In this document: in pieces, positions 1-9,446 of the stretch
How the letters are laid out: every line of letters starts with the position of its first letter
How positions within the stretch are numbered: the first letter of the stretch is position 1
NCBI GenBank assembly: GCA_963662395.1
Contig: OY759511.1
Location: 558,001 to 622,000 of the forward strand
Source of the DNA: JAPOXR01 sp963662395
GTDB lineage: Bacteria; Pseudomonadota; Alphaproteobacteria; Rhodobacterales; Rhodobacteraceae
Direction: 5' to 3'
DNA length: 64,000 nt
Notes under the pieces: generated by a model
What the model saw: only the letters and a program-made list of their open reading frames with translations
What the model was told of the DNA's origin: nothing
The model's database searches: none
Made by a program: the position numbers and the translations under genes

Positions 1-462
1 ATCAAGGTCGTCGGCCACCTGTCGGATGCCGAGGTTGACCAGGTCGGAATCGGAAACACGGCCTCGGTTCGGTTGACCTCGGGCCTGGAGAGGGTTGGCA
101 AGGTGACCTACATTTCACGATCCGCCGATCCCGATACCCGGACCTTCAGGATGGAAATCGAGGTCGACAATTCCGACCAGGCAATCCGCGATGGCTCGGC
201 GGTAGAGGTCTTTGTTACCGCCGAGGCGGAAATGGCGCATCTGATTCCGCAATCGGCGATGACTCTCAATGATACCGGTCGGTTGGGGGTGCGGCTTGTC
301 GTTGATGGGACTGCCCGCTTCAACCCGGTGGCGATCATCCGCGACACACCTGAAGGGTCATGGGTAAAAGGACTGCCGGCAAGCGCCGAAGTCATCGTCG
401 TCGGCCATGAATACGTTGTCGATGGCACGCCGGTCACCGCGGCCCGGGAGAGCCAGAACTGA
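1..462 (+). CDS. RND efflux periplasmic adaptor (membrane fusion protein), 3' part
   Basis: The window opens inside this gene; 153 codons and the TGA stop are visible. The segment DPDTRTFRMEIEVDN, followed by a beta-rich stretch ending in a region like the membrane-proximal domain, is typical of HlyD/AcrA-type adaptors that link an inner-membrane RND pump to an outer-membrane channel. The stop codon overlaps the ATG of the next gene (TGATG), so the two are translationally coupled and very likely form one pump. The N-terminal signal, hairpin and lipoyl regions are outside the window, so the substrate cannot be inferred. Confidence 0.85.
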   Translation: MKVVGHLSDAEVDQVGIGNTASVRLTSGLERVGKVTYISRSADPDTRTFRMEIEVDNSDQAIRDGSAVEVFVTAEAEMAHLIPQSAMTLNDTGRLGVRLVVDGTARFNPVAIIRDTPEGSWVKGLPASAEVIVVGHEYVVDGTPVTAARESQN

Positions 463-3400
463 TGATCCGCCTTGTCGACTGGGCAGCGTCTCACACCAGG
501 GTGGTGATCGCCACCCTGGCGTTGTCCATCGCCACCGGCATCCTGGCATATACCGGTCTGCCCAAGGAAGGCGCTCCGGACATCGAATTTCCGGCAATCT
601 TCGTCTCGGCCCCGTTTCCGGGGATTTCGGCCGAAGACAGCGAACGGCTCCTGGTCAAACCGCTCGAGAACCGCCTGAAGGAGGTCGACGGGCTGGACGA
701 GCTGTTTTCGACCGCCGCTGACGGCTATGCCGGTATCTCGCTCCTTTTCGACTTTGGCCTGGACAAGGCCAAGGCACTGGCTGATGTCCGGGACCTGGTC
801 GCCCGGGCCGAGACGGATTTGCCGGCGGGCGTCGACAACCTGACCGTTACCGAGTTCAGCTTTTCCGACATCCCGATCCTGGTCCTCGGACTGGCAGGCA
901 CCGTTCCCGACCGGACATTGATGCGGATCGCCGACCAGATGAAGGATGAAATCGAGTCCCTGGAGGAGGTGCTCGAGGTCGGAGTTACCGGCATGCGTGG
1001 TGAGATGGTGGAGGTCATCATCGACCCGCTGCAACTTGAAGCCTACGGAGTCGCTGCCGACGAACTGATCGCCCTTGTCGCTCGAAACAACCAGCTGATC
1101 GCCGCCGGCGACATCCAGACCGGACAGGGATCGTTTGCGTTGAAGATACCATCTTCCTTCGAGTCGCCACGCGATGTCCACGACATTCCCATCAAGGTGA
1201 ATGGCAGTCGGGTGGTCACGCTCGGTGACCTGTCCGACATCCGGATGACATTCGACGACCGGACCGGAATTGCCCGCAACAATGGCGAAGCAACTGTCGC
1301 CCTGCAGGTCGTCAAGCGGAAGGGATTCAACCTCATCGACACCGCCGCCAAGGCCATCGAGACCACCGAGAGGCTGCGGCAGAGCTGGCCGCCGGCCCTG
1401 CGGGATTCGATCAGGATCGAGGTCACCCAGAACATGAGTGTCAATGTCGAGGACATGGTCAACCAGCTGGAAAACTCCATTCTGACCGCGGTCTGCCTGG
1501 TGATGGTTGTTGTCCTGGCCATTCTGGGAGGCAGATCGGCGTTGCTTGTCGGGTTTGCCATCCCGGTCTCTTTCCTGCTGTGCTTTTCGCTGTTTGCCCT
1601 GATGTCGATTTCAATCGCCAACGTGGTGATGTTTGGCCTGGTCCTTGCCGTTGGCATGCTTGTCGACAGCGCGATTGTCGTTGTCGAGCTTGCCGACCGG
1701 AAGATGAAGGAGCGGGTTCCTCCGATGGAGGCATATGTATCGGCCGCCAAGCGCATGTTCTGGCCAATCGTGTCATCAACGGCAACAACCCTGTGCGCGT
1801 TCCTGCCGATGCTGTTCTGGCCGGGCGTTGCCGGCCAGTTCATGGGAACACTGCCAATAACAATCATCTTCGTTCTGTCAGCCTCGATCGTTGTCGCACT
1901 GATTTTTCTGCCAGTTGTCGGAGGAATCACCGCCAGGATAGCCCTGAGGTTCCAGGAAACGTCGAACAACCTTCGAAAGATACACTGGGGCACCCGGATC
2001 CTCCTGTTCCTGGCCACGCTTGCGTTGATGTTCGGCTGCGCGTTCCTGGTTCTGAACCCGCATCTGAACCCGATACCGGCCGAGACGGTTCCACCCTATG
2101 GCCGGTCATTGCCATTCGTGATCCTGTTTGCCTTGCTGTTCGTGTTCCTGACCGTGGTGACGGGATCATTGCGATTTCGCCTGCGAGCCCGCCCGCCGAC
2201 CTCCTATGTCCACCGCCCGAATTTCCTGACCCGGACAACCCGGCTGCTTGTCGGCAACCCGATCATGCCGGTCGTCAGCATCCTGGCCACGATCGCGTTC
2301 ATGGTGACGACATTCCAGTACTACGCGGGCAACAACCAGGGCGTGACGTTCTTCGTCGATACCGAGCCGGAACGGTTGAACATTTATGTCCGGGCCCGGG
2401 GGAATCTCGGCCTCGAAGAGAAGGACCGGGTGGTCCGCCAGGTCGAGGACATTGTCATCGGGACCGAAGGCGTCGATAATGTCTTTTCCTTTTCCGGATC
2501 GGCCGGCCTGGGTGACACCGGCATGGATGGCAGCTCGAAACCGGTCGACACGGTTGGCGAAATCCAGGTCGAATTCCTGCCCTGGGAGGACCGCCAGGAA
2601 ATCGGCGGAATCGCGGCTGACACCAGGGATATCGCCGAGTTTCTCGTGTCCCGGATAAACCAGATTCCCGGGATCTTCACCGATGTCCAGGACGGAAGCA
2701 GCGGTCCCAGCTCCGGCAAACCGCTCAATCTCAGGCTGTTGGGTGACACCTGGAGTGACCTGCTCGAGGCCACCGCCGCGGTTCGACAGAAGTTCGATAC
2801 CACCGAGGGGCTGATCCTGGTTGATGACACGAGGCCGGTGCCCGGGATTGACTGGAGAATCGATGTCGATGTCGAGCGGGCCGGTGAATTCGGAACGGAT
2901 GTCGCCACTGTTGGCGGTATGGTCCAGCTGATCACGAGAGGATTGCTGGTCGGAAAGATGCGTGTCGATTCGTCGGATGAGGAAGTCGACATTCGGGTCA
3001 GGTTCCCCGAGAGCCATCGGCACCTGTCAACGCTTGACGAGTTGCGGGTGAGATCCCGCAACGGGCTGGTGCCGCTGTCGAATTTCGTGTCGAGATCGCC
3101 GGTGCCCAGCGTCGACCTGATCTCCCGATACGAGCAATCCCGGTATATCGACATCAAGGCCGACGTGGAATCAGGCCTGATCAACGAGGCTGGCGAACAG
3201 GTCACCCCCACTGAACGAATCAACCATATTGACAATTGGCTGACAACAGAGGCCGGCCTGCCCGAAACCGTCCGGTGGAAATGGACAGGCGACCAGGAAG
3301 AACAGCAGGAAAGCCAGCAATTCCTGATGATGGCTTTTGCCGGTGCCCTCGGATTGATGTTCGCGGTCCTGCTGGCCCAGTTCAACAGCTTCTACCATGC

Positions 3401-4163
3401 CGTGCTGGTGCTCCTTGCCGTGGTGCTGTCATCTGCTGGCGTGTTGCTGGGGTTGATCGTGCTGTCCCAACCGTTCTCGGTGATCATGACGGGGGTCGGC
3501 GTGGTGGCGCTGGCAGGAATTGTCGTGAACAACAATATCGTCCTGATCGACACCTACCAGGAAAATTCCAAGATCATGTCCCGAATCGAGGCCATCATCC
3601 GGACGATCGAGATCAGGGCCCGACCGGTTCTGCTGACATCGATCACGACAATCGCCGGCCTGACACCGATGATGCTGGGATTTTCGATCGATATCGTCAA
3701 TGGCGGCTATGCCGTCAACACGCCGGCCTCGCTTTGGTGGAAATCCATGGCTGCGGCGGTGGTGTTCGGACTTGCGACCGCGACCTTGCTGACGCTGGTC
3801 TTTACCCCGTCAATGCTTGCCCTTCCCATCTGGGCCCGCAAGGGCTCCTACGGCTTCAGCCGAGCCATCATGGCGCTGGTTGCCGGAAAGCGCAGCCGGG
3901 TGGTGCGGGACATGAAGCTGTCGCGCTCGCTGAGAAAAGCAGGCGAGGTCACGATCTTCTGGGGTGACAGGCCGTCACCGCAGACGGAGGAGTCCCAGCC
4001 ACCGGAAGAGATCCCGGATGAAGGTGCGACCCTCGCAGTCACGGATGACTGCCCCCCTGAGCAGGAGCCAGTACCGATGTCACCGGAGTCGGAGCCGCAG
4101 CCTGCGGAGGTGGATAACGACACATTCCCGGACCGTCCGGGCCATCCCCTGCCAGCCAGCTGA
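462..4163 (+). CDS. RND family efflux permease with extra membrane segments
   Basis: This 1233-residue inner-membrane proton-driven pump of the AcrB/MMPL superfamily starts by a 1-base overlap with the adaptor gene. Membrane segment 1 is near residues 14-31, a large periplasmic loop follows to about 335, and segments 2-6 lie at about 338-490. The TM4 motif reads GMLVDSAIVVVE: one of the paired aspartates of AcrB (VDDAIV) is serine, so proton relay may differ. Two additional hydrophobic stretches lie near residues 510-530 and 548-570, before the usual second half (TM7 near 600, TM8-12 near 950-1130). A Pro/Glu-rich acidic tail occupies the last ~70 residues. AcrB-type pumps usually have about 1050 residues. 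Family assignment is secure; substrate is unknown. Confidence 0.9.
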   Translation: MIRLVDWAASHTRVVIATLALSIATGILAYTGLPKEGAPDIEFPAIFVSAPFPGISAEDSERLLVKPLENRLKEVDGLDELFSTAADGYAGISLLFDFGLDKAKALADVRDLVARAETDLPAGVDNLTVTEFSFSDIPILVLGLAGTVPDRTLMRIADQMKDEIESLEEVLEVGVTGMRGEMVEVIIDPLQLEAYGVAADELIALVARNNQLIAAGDIQTGQGSFALKIPSSFESPRDVHDIPIKVNGSRVVTLGDLSDIRMTFDDRTGIARNNGEATVALQVVKRKGFNLIDTAAKAIETTERLRQSWPPALRDSIRIEVTQNMSVNVEDMVNQLENSILTAVCLVMVVVLAILGGRSALLVGFAIPVSFLLCFSLFALMSISIANVVMFGLVLAVGMLVDSAIVVVELADRKMKERVPPMEAYVSAAKRMFWPIVSSTATTLCAFLPMLFWPGVAGQFMGTLPITIIFVLSASIVVALIFLPVVGGITARIALRFQETSNNLRKIHWGTRILLFLATLALMFGCAFLVLNPHLNPIPAETVPPYGRSLPFVILFALLFVFLTVVTGSLRFRLRARPPTSYVHRPNFLTRTTRLLVGNPIMPVVSILATIAFMVTTFQYYAGNNQGVTFFVDTEPERLNIYVRARGNLGLEEKDRVVRQVEDIVIGTEGVDNVFSFSGSAGLGDTGMDGSSKPVDTVGEIQVEFLPWEDRQEIGGIAADTRDIAEFLVSRINQIPGIFTDVQDGSSGPSSGKPLNLRLLGDTWSDLLEATAAVRQKFDTTEGLILVDDTRPVPGIDWRIDVDVERAGEFGTDVATVGGMVQLITRGLLVGKMRVDSSDEEVDIRVRFPESHRHLSTLDELRVRSRNGLVPLSNFVSRSPVPSVDLISRYEQSRYIDIKADVESGLINEAGEQVTPTERINHIDNWLTTEAGLPETVRWKWTGDQEEQQESQQFLMMAFAGALGLMFAVLLAQFNSFYHAVLVLLAVVLSSAGVLLGLIVLSQPFSVIMTGVGVVALAGIVVNNNIVLIDTYQENSKIMSRIEAIIRTIEIRARPVLLTSITTIAGLTPMMLGFSIDIVNGGYAVNTPASLWWKSMAAAVVFGLATATLLTLVFTPSMLALPIWARKGSYGFSRAIMALVAGKRSRVVRDMKLSRSLRKAGEVTIFWGDRPSPQTEESQPPEEIPDEGATLAVTDDCPPEQEPVPMSPESEPQPAEVDNDTFPDRPGHPLPAS

Positions 4164-4220
4164 TCAAGTCCCGCCTCCTGCTGCCCGGCGATGAAGGCGC
4201 CCGGATGGGCACCTACGCAC

Positions 4221-7187
4221 CTACCAGAGTGGATCGACAACGGTGCTTTCGTCGGGGATCACGAATATCTGGCCCGGATAGATCAGGTCCGGATCCTTGA
4301 TCTGGTCCTTGTTGGCGGTGAAAATGTTGACGTACAGGCGACCCAGACCGTAATGCTCGCGTGAAATTCCCCACAGGGTGAAGCCGCGCTGCACCGCCAG
4401 CAGGCGAATCGGCGGCGGCTTGCTGATCCTGGCGTCGCTTTCCTCGGCTGAACGGACCGCCAGCTGCAGCAGTTTCTGCGCCATTTCGGCGGGTTCCTTC
4501 TGGAACGGCATTTCGACCCGGGCAACAGCGCTTCCATCCTCGTCGATCTCGTCAACCCGCAGGGTGTAGCGGCCGGGTTTCACCTCGCTCAAACCAGTCC
4601 ACCAGGTGCCGTCCTCGGCAATCTTCCTGGATTTGACCAACTCGTTGTCGAGATAGATCAGGACATGGCTTCCTCCGGAGCTGGCACTCCCGGAGATGAC
4701 CACCTCGCCCTCCTCGTCATAGGAAATCATGTCGACCAGCAACTGCGACTCCCCGCTGGCCACCGGGGACTGGATCATCCTGGTGCCTTCGCTGGTGGCC
4801 AGGAACACGGAAGGCTGCAACAAATCCGGGTCGGGCTGATCGATGGAGCCGATCTCCGTCGAGATTTCCAGCTCCGACAGGCCGGAAGCGGCCGTCGTCG
4901 TCGCGTCGGCAATCCCGATTTCCGACCTGGGAACCATGACATACAGCGTGTCCTCCGACATGGCGTCGGTGCCATCATCCAGCTCTGCCCTGAGACGAAT
5001 CTCGAGCGTATCCAGCTCCGTATCGACACTGAATATCATGGCGAACTGGCCATGGGAGCCAACTCGCTGACTACTGGCAACCTCGTCATTGACGATGGCC
5101 TGCACGAGCGAGCGAGCCGGCGCCCGTCCGGCAATTGTCGTCGTTCCGAACCTGTCAACCCTGACCACATCGAAAGTCGGTGGAGTCACGGCCACCATCG
5201 TGCCTTCAGCCGGCTGACCGGCATCGGCCATGCTCGTTGCGACACTGCCCGGGTCAGACTCGCCGTCCCCGGACTCACCCGCATCGGGCTCCTGGTCAAC
5301 CGTGCCGGCAAGGCTTGTGCTCGTCTCCACTGCCGCCTCACCGGTCGTTGCCGGCTCGGCCACCAATGCCTGCCCGCCTCCCGCTGCCATCCCGTCACCA
5401 GCCTGGTCGGCTGCGGCAGCAGTCTCCGACATCTGGTCACCATCCGTGATCGCACCGGATACGCCTTCGCCTTCCGACCCATCGGCCATCCCCGCCTGCT
5501 GGTCGGATGCAGGGCTGGCCTGGTCCCCTGTCGATTGCTCACCGGCCTCGCCTGGCTCCTGCTCCTCTGACCGGCCGACATCCGTCGGTGCCATCCCGTC
5601 TTCGTCCGGTGAGTCCGATTCGGCTTCCACGGTCCCGGATTGCGACTGGTCCGGCTGTTCCGTGGCCGGGATCGGTTCGGCAGCGGGTTCTTCCGAAGCC
5701 GGGGGCTGGCCTGCATCCTCCGGTGTTTCGGCCTGCATCTGCGAAGGCTGTTCATCGGCGGGCGGGTCTGCCGGGGCATCCTCCGGTTCGGGCGACGTGG
5801 TGTCGGCCCGGGACTGTTCTGCCTGGTCCCCTGTCGATTGCTCACCGGCCTCGCCTGGCTCCTGCTCCTCTGACCGGCCGACATCCGTCGGTGCCATCCC
5901 GTCTTCGTCCGGTGAGTCCGATTCGGCTTCCACGGTCCCGGATTGCGACTGGTCCGGCTGTTCCGTGGCCGGGATCGGTTCGGCAGCGGGTTCTTCCGAA
6001 GCCGGGGGCTGGCCTGCATCCTCCGGTGTTTCGGCCTGCATCTGCGAAGGCTGTTCATCGGCGGGCGGGTCTGCCGGGGCATCCTCCGGTTCGGGCGACG
6101 TGGTGTCGGCCCGGGACTGTTCTGCCTGGTCCCCTGTCGATTGCTCACCGGCCTCGCCTGGCTCCTGCTCCTCTGACCGGCCGACATCCGTCGGTGCCAT
6201 CCCGTCTTCGTCCGGTGAGTCCGATTCGGCTTCCACGGTCCCGGATTGCGACTGGTCCGGCTGTTCCGTGGCCGGGATCGGTTCGGCAGCGGGTTCTTCC
6301 GAAGCCGGGGGCTGGCCTGCATCCTCCGGTGTTTCGGCCTGCATCTGCGAAGGCTGTTCATCGGCGGGCGGGTCTGCCGGGGCATCCTCCGGTTCGGGCG
6401 ACGTGGTGTCGGCCCGGGACTGTTCTGCCTGGTCCCCTGTCGATTGCTCACCGGCCTCGCCTGGCTCCTGCTCCTCTGACCGGCCGACATCCGTCGGTGC
6501 CATCCCGTCTTCGTCCGGTGAGTCCGATTCGGCTTCCACGGTCCCGGATTGCGACTGGTCCGGCTGTTCCGTGGCCGGGATCGGTTCGGCAGCGGGTTCT
6601 TCCGAAGCCGGGGGCTGGCCTGCATCCTCCGGTGTTTCGGCCTGCATCTGCGAAGGCTGTTCATCGGCGGGCGGGTCTGCCGGGGCATCCTCCGGTTCGG
6701 GCGACGTGGTGTCGGCCCGGGACTGTTCTGCCTGGTCCCCTGTCGATTGCTCACCGGCCTCGCCTGGCTCCTGCTCCTCTGACCGGCCGACATCCGTCGG
6801 TGCCATCCCGTCTTCGTCCGGTGAGTCCGATTCGGCTTCCACGGTCCCGGATTGCGACTGGTCCGGCTGTTCCGTGGCCGGGATCGGTTCGGCAGCGGGT
6901 TCTTCCGAAGCCGGGGGCTGGCCTGCATCCTCCGGTGTTTCGGCCTGCATCTGCGAAGGCTGTTCATCGGCGGGCGGGTCTGCCGGGGCATCCTCCGGTT
7001 CGGGCGACGTGGTGTCGGCCCGGGACTGTTCTGCCTGGTCCGGGGCCGGGGTTGGTTCTGCCGGTCGCTCGCGACCCAGGAAATAGATGAGAGCCGAAAT
7101 GACAACCAGGCCAACAACCATTATTGTCACGGTTCGAGCGGTGAGCCGTGGTGGAGTCTTTTCCAGCATTTGTCTTTCCGGAAGCAA
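4221..7187 (-). CDS. Membrane-anchored LysM protein with giant tandem repeats
   Basis: The 988-residue product has one N-terminal membrane anchor (about residues 20-41, IMVVGLVVISALIYFLG). Residues ~50-554 form five identical 101-residue acidic Pro/Glu/Ser/Gln-rich repeats, followed by another low-complexity acidic stretch. An Ig-like beta region (starting near TPPTFDVVRVD) and a C-terminal LysM domain (about residues 930-980, GFTLWGISREHYG...LIYPGQIFVIP) follow. The expected topology is an inner-membrane anchor, a long disordered periplasmic spacer, and a peptidoglycan-binding LysM. It is convergent with the RND pump gene and divergent from the LOG gene (64 bp between). Non-repeat parts resemble a LysM family common in Alphaproteobacteria; the exact role is unknown. 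A start at 7166 is also possible. Confidence 0.8.
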   Translation of the reverse strand: MLPERQMLEKTPPRLTARTVTIMVVGLVVISALIYFLGRERPAEPTPAPDQAEQSRADTTSPEPEDAPADPPADEQPSQMQAETPEDAGQPPASEEPAAEPIPATEQPDQSQSGTVEAESDSPDEDGMAPTDVGRSEEQEPGEAGEQSTGDQAEQSRADTTSPEPEDAPADPPADEQPSQMQAETPEDAGQPPASEEPAAEPIPATEQPDQSQSGTVEAESDSPDEDGMAPTDVGRSEEQEPGEAGEQSTGDQAEQSRADTTSPEPEDAPADPPADEQPSQMQAETPEDAGQPPASEEPAAEPIPATEQPDQSQSGTVEAESDSPDEDGMAPTDVGRSEEQEPGEAGEQSTGDQAEQSRADTTSPEPEDAPADPPADEQPSQMQAETPEDAGQPPASEEPAAEPIPATEQPDQSQSGTVEAESDSPDEDGMAPTDVGRSEEQEPGEAGEQSTGDQAEQSRADTTSPEPEDAPADPPADEQPSQMQAETPEDAGQPPASEEPAAEPIPATEQPDQSQSGTVEAESDSPDEDGMAPTDVGRSEEQEPGEAGEQSTGDQASPASDQQAGMADGSEGEGVSGAITDGDQMSETAAAADQAGDGMAAGGGQALVAEPATTGEAAVETSTSLAGTVDQEPDAGESGDGESDPGSVATSMADAGQPAEGTMVAVTPPTFDVVRVDRFGTTTIAGRAPARSLVQAIVNDEVASSQRVGSHGQFAMIFSVDTELDTLEIRLRAELDDGTDAMSEDTLYVMVPRSEIGIADATTTAASGLSELEISTEIGSIDQPDPDLLQPSVFLATSEGTRMIQSPVASGESQLLVDMISYDEEGEVVISGSASSGGSHVLIYLDNELVKSRKIAEDGTWWTGLSEVKPGRYTLRVDEIDEDGSAVARVEMPFQKEPAEMAQKLLQLAVRSAEESDARISKPPPIRLLAVQRGFTLWGISREHYGLGRLYVNIFTANKDQIKDPDLIYPGQIFVIPDESTVVDPLW
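5518..7040 (-). repeat. Five tandem 303-bp direct repeats
   Basis: Five consecutive 303-bp units begin at 5518, 5821, 6124, 6427 and 6730, followed by 8 bp of a sixth. I see no base difference between units when reading them side by side. The period is exactly 101 codons, so the reading frame of the LysM protein is kept through the array. Complete identity at synonymous sites points to very recent expansion or ongoing gene conversion. Confidence 0.95.
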
Positions 7188-7251
7188 ACCTGATCTACAG
7201 GACGAAGTCTCGTTGATACTTCAGTTCAACTGGCAATGAAAGCTGAGCGCA

Positions 7252-7809
7252 TTGAGCAAGAACATCAAATCCGTCTGCGTTTTCTGTGGCTCCCGGCCGG
7301 GAGTGCGGGACAGCTACCAGGTCGCCGCCAGGCAATTCGGTGCATCGCTGGCACGGGAGGGCTGGCGGCTGGTCTATGGTGCCGGCGATGTCGGCCTGAT
7401 GGGAGAGGTTGCCCGGGCAACGAGGGAGTCGGGAGGAACGGTGTTCGGGGTCATCCCGAAACATCTGACCGACCTGGAGATCGTCCTCGATGACATCGAC
7501 AGCCTGGTCGTCACCGAGACCATGCATGAGCGCAAGAAGGTCATGTTCATGAACTCCGATGCCATTGTTGCTCTTCCCGGAGGTGCAGGAACCCTTGACG
7601 AGTTGTTCGAGGCGATCACCTGGCGGCAACTCGGCCTGCATGACAAGCCGGTCACCCTGCTCGATGTCGATGGGTACTGGTCCGGAGTTCTCGATGTCAT
7701 GGATGGAGTCATCGAGTGTGGCTTTGCCGATCCTTCCCTGCGGACACTGTTCAGTGTCGAGGAGACCGTGGAGTCGCTCGTCGCCTCGCTCCGAAAAGAC
7801 CTGACGTGA
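7252..7809 (+). CDS. LOG family protein (putative nucleoside monophosphate phosphoribohydrolase)
   Basis: The 185-residue protein has the LOG signature PGGAGTLDE (about residues 105-113) and an upstream MHERKK segment that corresponds to the family's substrate-binding region. Members cleave cytokinin riboside 5'-monophosphates or other nucleoside monophosphates to the free base; many bacterial members have unproven substrates. The chosen start is TTG at 7252, which gives the standard N-terminus KSVCVFCGSRPG. The 3' end overlaps the convergent rarD-like gene by 59 bp. Confidence 0.85.
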   Translation: MSKNIKSVCVFCGSRPGVRDSYQVAARQFGASLAREGWRLVYGAGDVGLMGEVARATRESGGTVFGVIPKHLTDLEIVLDDIDSLVVTETMHERKKVMFMNSDAIVALPGGAGTLDELFEAITWRQLGLHDKPVTLLDVDGYWSGVLDVMDGVIECGFADPSLRTLFSVEETVESLVASLRKDLT

Positions 7810-8692
7810 TCCGTGCCTCCAGGGAAAACAGGACCAATGCCAGCCAGATCAGCATGAAGGCCGCCAGATCCGTGGTGCTGAACGGCTCGGCGAAGATCAG
7901 CACCGCGACCAGGAATTGCAGGGCCGGATTGGTGTAGAGCAGGATGCCGGATTCGGAATATCGCAATCTCCTGGTGCCATAGGACAGCAGGACCAGCGGC
8001 CCGGCGGTGATTATCCCCGACACCGCGAACATGATGGTGACAGTGATGTCATTGCCGAAATAGCCACCAGGCCGGGCAGTAAAATCCGACCATCCCCATT
8101 GATGCACGCCAACCAGCCAGCACAGCGCCACCGGCGTCAGCAACAGGGATTCGGCGGCCACGGTAACGATCGGCCCGTCACTGATCTGTTTCTTGACAAG
8201 TCCGTAGCCAGCGAATGTCGAGGCCAGGATGAGTGCAATCCAGGGAAGTGTGCCGGACAGGACCAGCTGGAGAGTCACCGCGGCCGCTGCCACCACGACC
8301 GCAATCCATTGCGCTGCCGACAATCGTTCCCCCAGCACAACCGCCCCGAGGAAGACTGCAATCAGCGGGAAGATGAAATAGCCGAGGCTTGCCTCGGTCG
8401 CCCTGTCGATCTGTACTGCGACTATGAACAGCAGCCAGTTGACCGAGATCATCGAGGCGGCCAGCGCAATCGTTGCGAATTTGCGTGGCGACGTGACCAG
8501 GACACGCGGGACCTCGCCCGCACGCCCCCGCACCAGCATGACCAGGAAGAACACCGCGAAGGAGGAGATGACCCGATGACAGAAGATCTCCACCGGCGGA
8601 ACATTCTCGATGAACTTGTAGAATATCGGCGACAGCCCCCAGACAAGGCCGGCGACGATCATGGCAAGCCGTCCCTTGACCGGTTCGTCCAT
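7751..8692 (-). CDS. rarD: RarD-like EamA/DMT permease
   Basis: This 313-residue membrane protein has about ten hydrophobic segments. It opens with the RarD-type N-terminus GLVWGLSPIFYKFIENVPP and has the two EamA halves of the drug/metabolite transporter superfamily. RarD proteins are predicted permeases; the substrate is not established. The last ~20 codons are Arg/Pro-rich and lie antisense to the end of the LOG gene. It is followed 66 bp downstream of the sodB stop on the same strand, so it could be cotranscribed or independent. Confidence 0.85.
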   Translation of the reverse strand: MDEPVKGRLAMIVAGLVWGLSPIFYKFIENVPPVEIFCHRVISSFAVFFLVMLVRGRAGEVPRVLVTSPRKFATIALAASMISVNWLLFIVAVQIDRATEASLGYFIFPLIAVFLGAVVLGERLSAAQWIAVVVAAAAVTLQLVLSGTLPWIALILASTFAGYGLVKKQISDGPIVTVAAESLLLTPVALCWLVGVHQWGWSDFTARPGGYFGNDITVTIMFAVSGIITAGPLVLLSYGTRRLRYSESGILLYTNPALQFLVAVLIFAEPFSTTDLAAFMLIWLALVLFSLEARITSGLFGARRRATPRSPRH

Positions 8693-8758
8693 GCGGGGCA
8701 GGCAGCTCCGCCTTGTGGCGGAGCCGGTCCTGTCGTCAGGTTTTCGGCAGGAGGGAGT

Positions 8759-9367
8759 CTACGAACCGGACATCCGACTGGCGACATTCTCCCAGTTGAC
8801 CAGGTTGTTCAGGAAATTCTCGAGATATGCGGGCCGCTTGTTACGGAAATCGATATAGTAGGAATGTTCCCAGACGTCACAGCCCAGCAGCGCGGTCTGG
8901 CCGTGGCATAGCGGGTTGACGCCGTTTTCGGTCTTGGTGACCGCCAGCCCGCCATCCGTGTTCTCGACCAGCCAGCACCATCCGGAGCCGAACTGGCCGA
9001 CCCCGGCAGCCGAAAAGCTGCTCTTGAACTCGTCCACGGACCCGAAGGAGTCGATAATCCTGCTCTCCAGCTCCGACGGCATGCCGGTGCGTCCCGGACC
9101 CATCATCTGCCAGAACTGCATGTGGTTCCAGTGCTGGGACGCGTTGTTGAAGATACCGCTCTGCGCCACCGCGCCGGCTTCATGGCTGCCGACAACAATC
9201 TCTTCCAGGGATTTCGATTCCCACTCGGTGCCGGAAACCAGCTTGTTGCCGTTGTCGACATAGGCCTTGTGATGGAGCGTGTGGTGAAATTCCATGGTTT
9301 CCCTGGACATGCCGAACTCTGCCAGGGCGTCATGGGCATACGGTAGATCGGGAAGGCTGAATGCCAT
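8759..9367 (-). CDS. sodB: Fe/Mn superoxide dismutase
   Basis: The 202-residue enzyme converts superoxide to hydrogen peroxide and oxygen in the cytoplasm. Metal ligands are recognisable: His in the HHTLHHKAYVDN helix, His in NNASQHWNHMQFW, and Asp/His in CDVWEHSYYID. Length and the sequences WLVENTDGGLAV and FGSGWCWL fit the iron-type (SodB) branch, though metal choice cannot be proved from sequence. The gene is complete, with its own short upstream region (9368-9446). Confidence 0.95.
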   Translation of the reverse strand: MAFSLPDLPYAHDALAEFGMSRETMEFHHTLHHKAYVDNGNKLVSGTEWESKSLEEIVVGSHEAGAVAQSGIFNNASQHWNHMQFWQMMGPGRTGMPSELESRIIDSFGSVDEFKSSFSAAGVGQFGSGWCWLVENTDGGLAVTKTENGVNPLCHGQTALLGCDVWEHSYYIDFRNKRPAYLENFLNNLVNWENVASRMSGS

Positions 9368-9446
9368 TGCTGTTTCCTCTTGCTGAATTTTGGTTGCCTC
9401 GCCAGGGCCGGCAACTCTTCACCGACCCGGGACATTGCCGGTTCAA

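Noticed and set aside
5518..7040. CRISPR or satellite array
   Set aside because: The 303-bp units are contiguous, in frame and coding; there are no spacers.
5230..7086. Long plus-strand open frames across the LysM gene
   Set aside because: They are antisense images of the 303-bp repeat and the GC-rich LysM gene; the frames repeat every 101 codons with no start context or domain.
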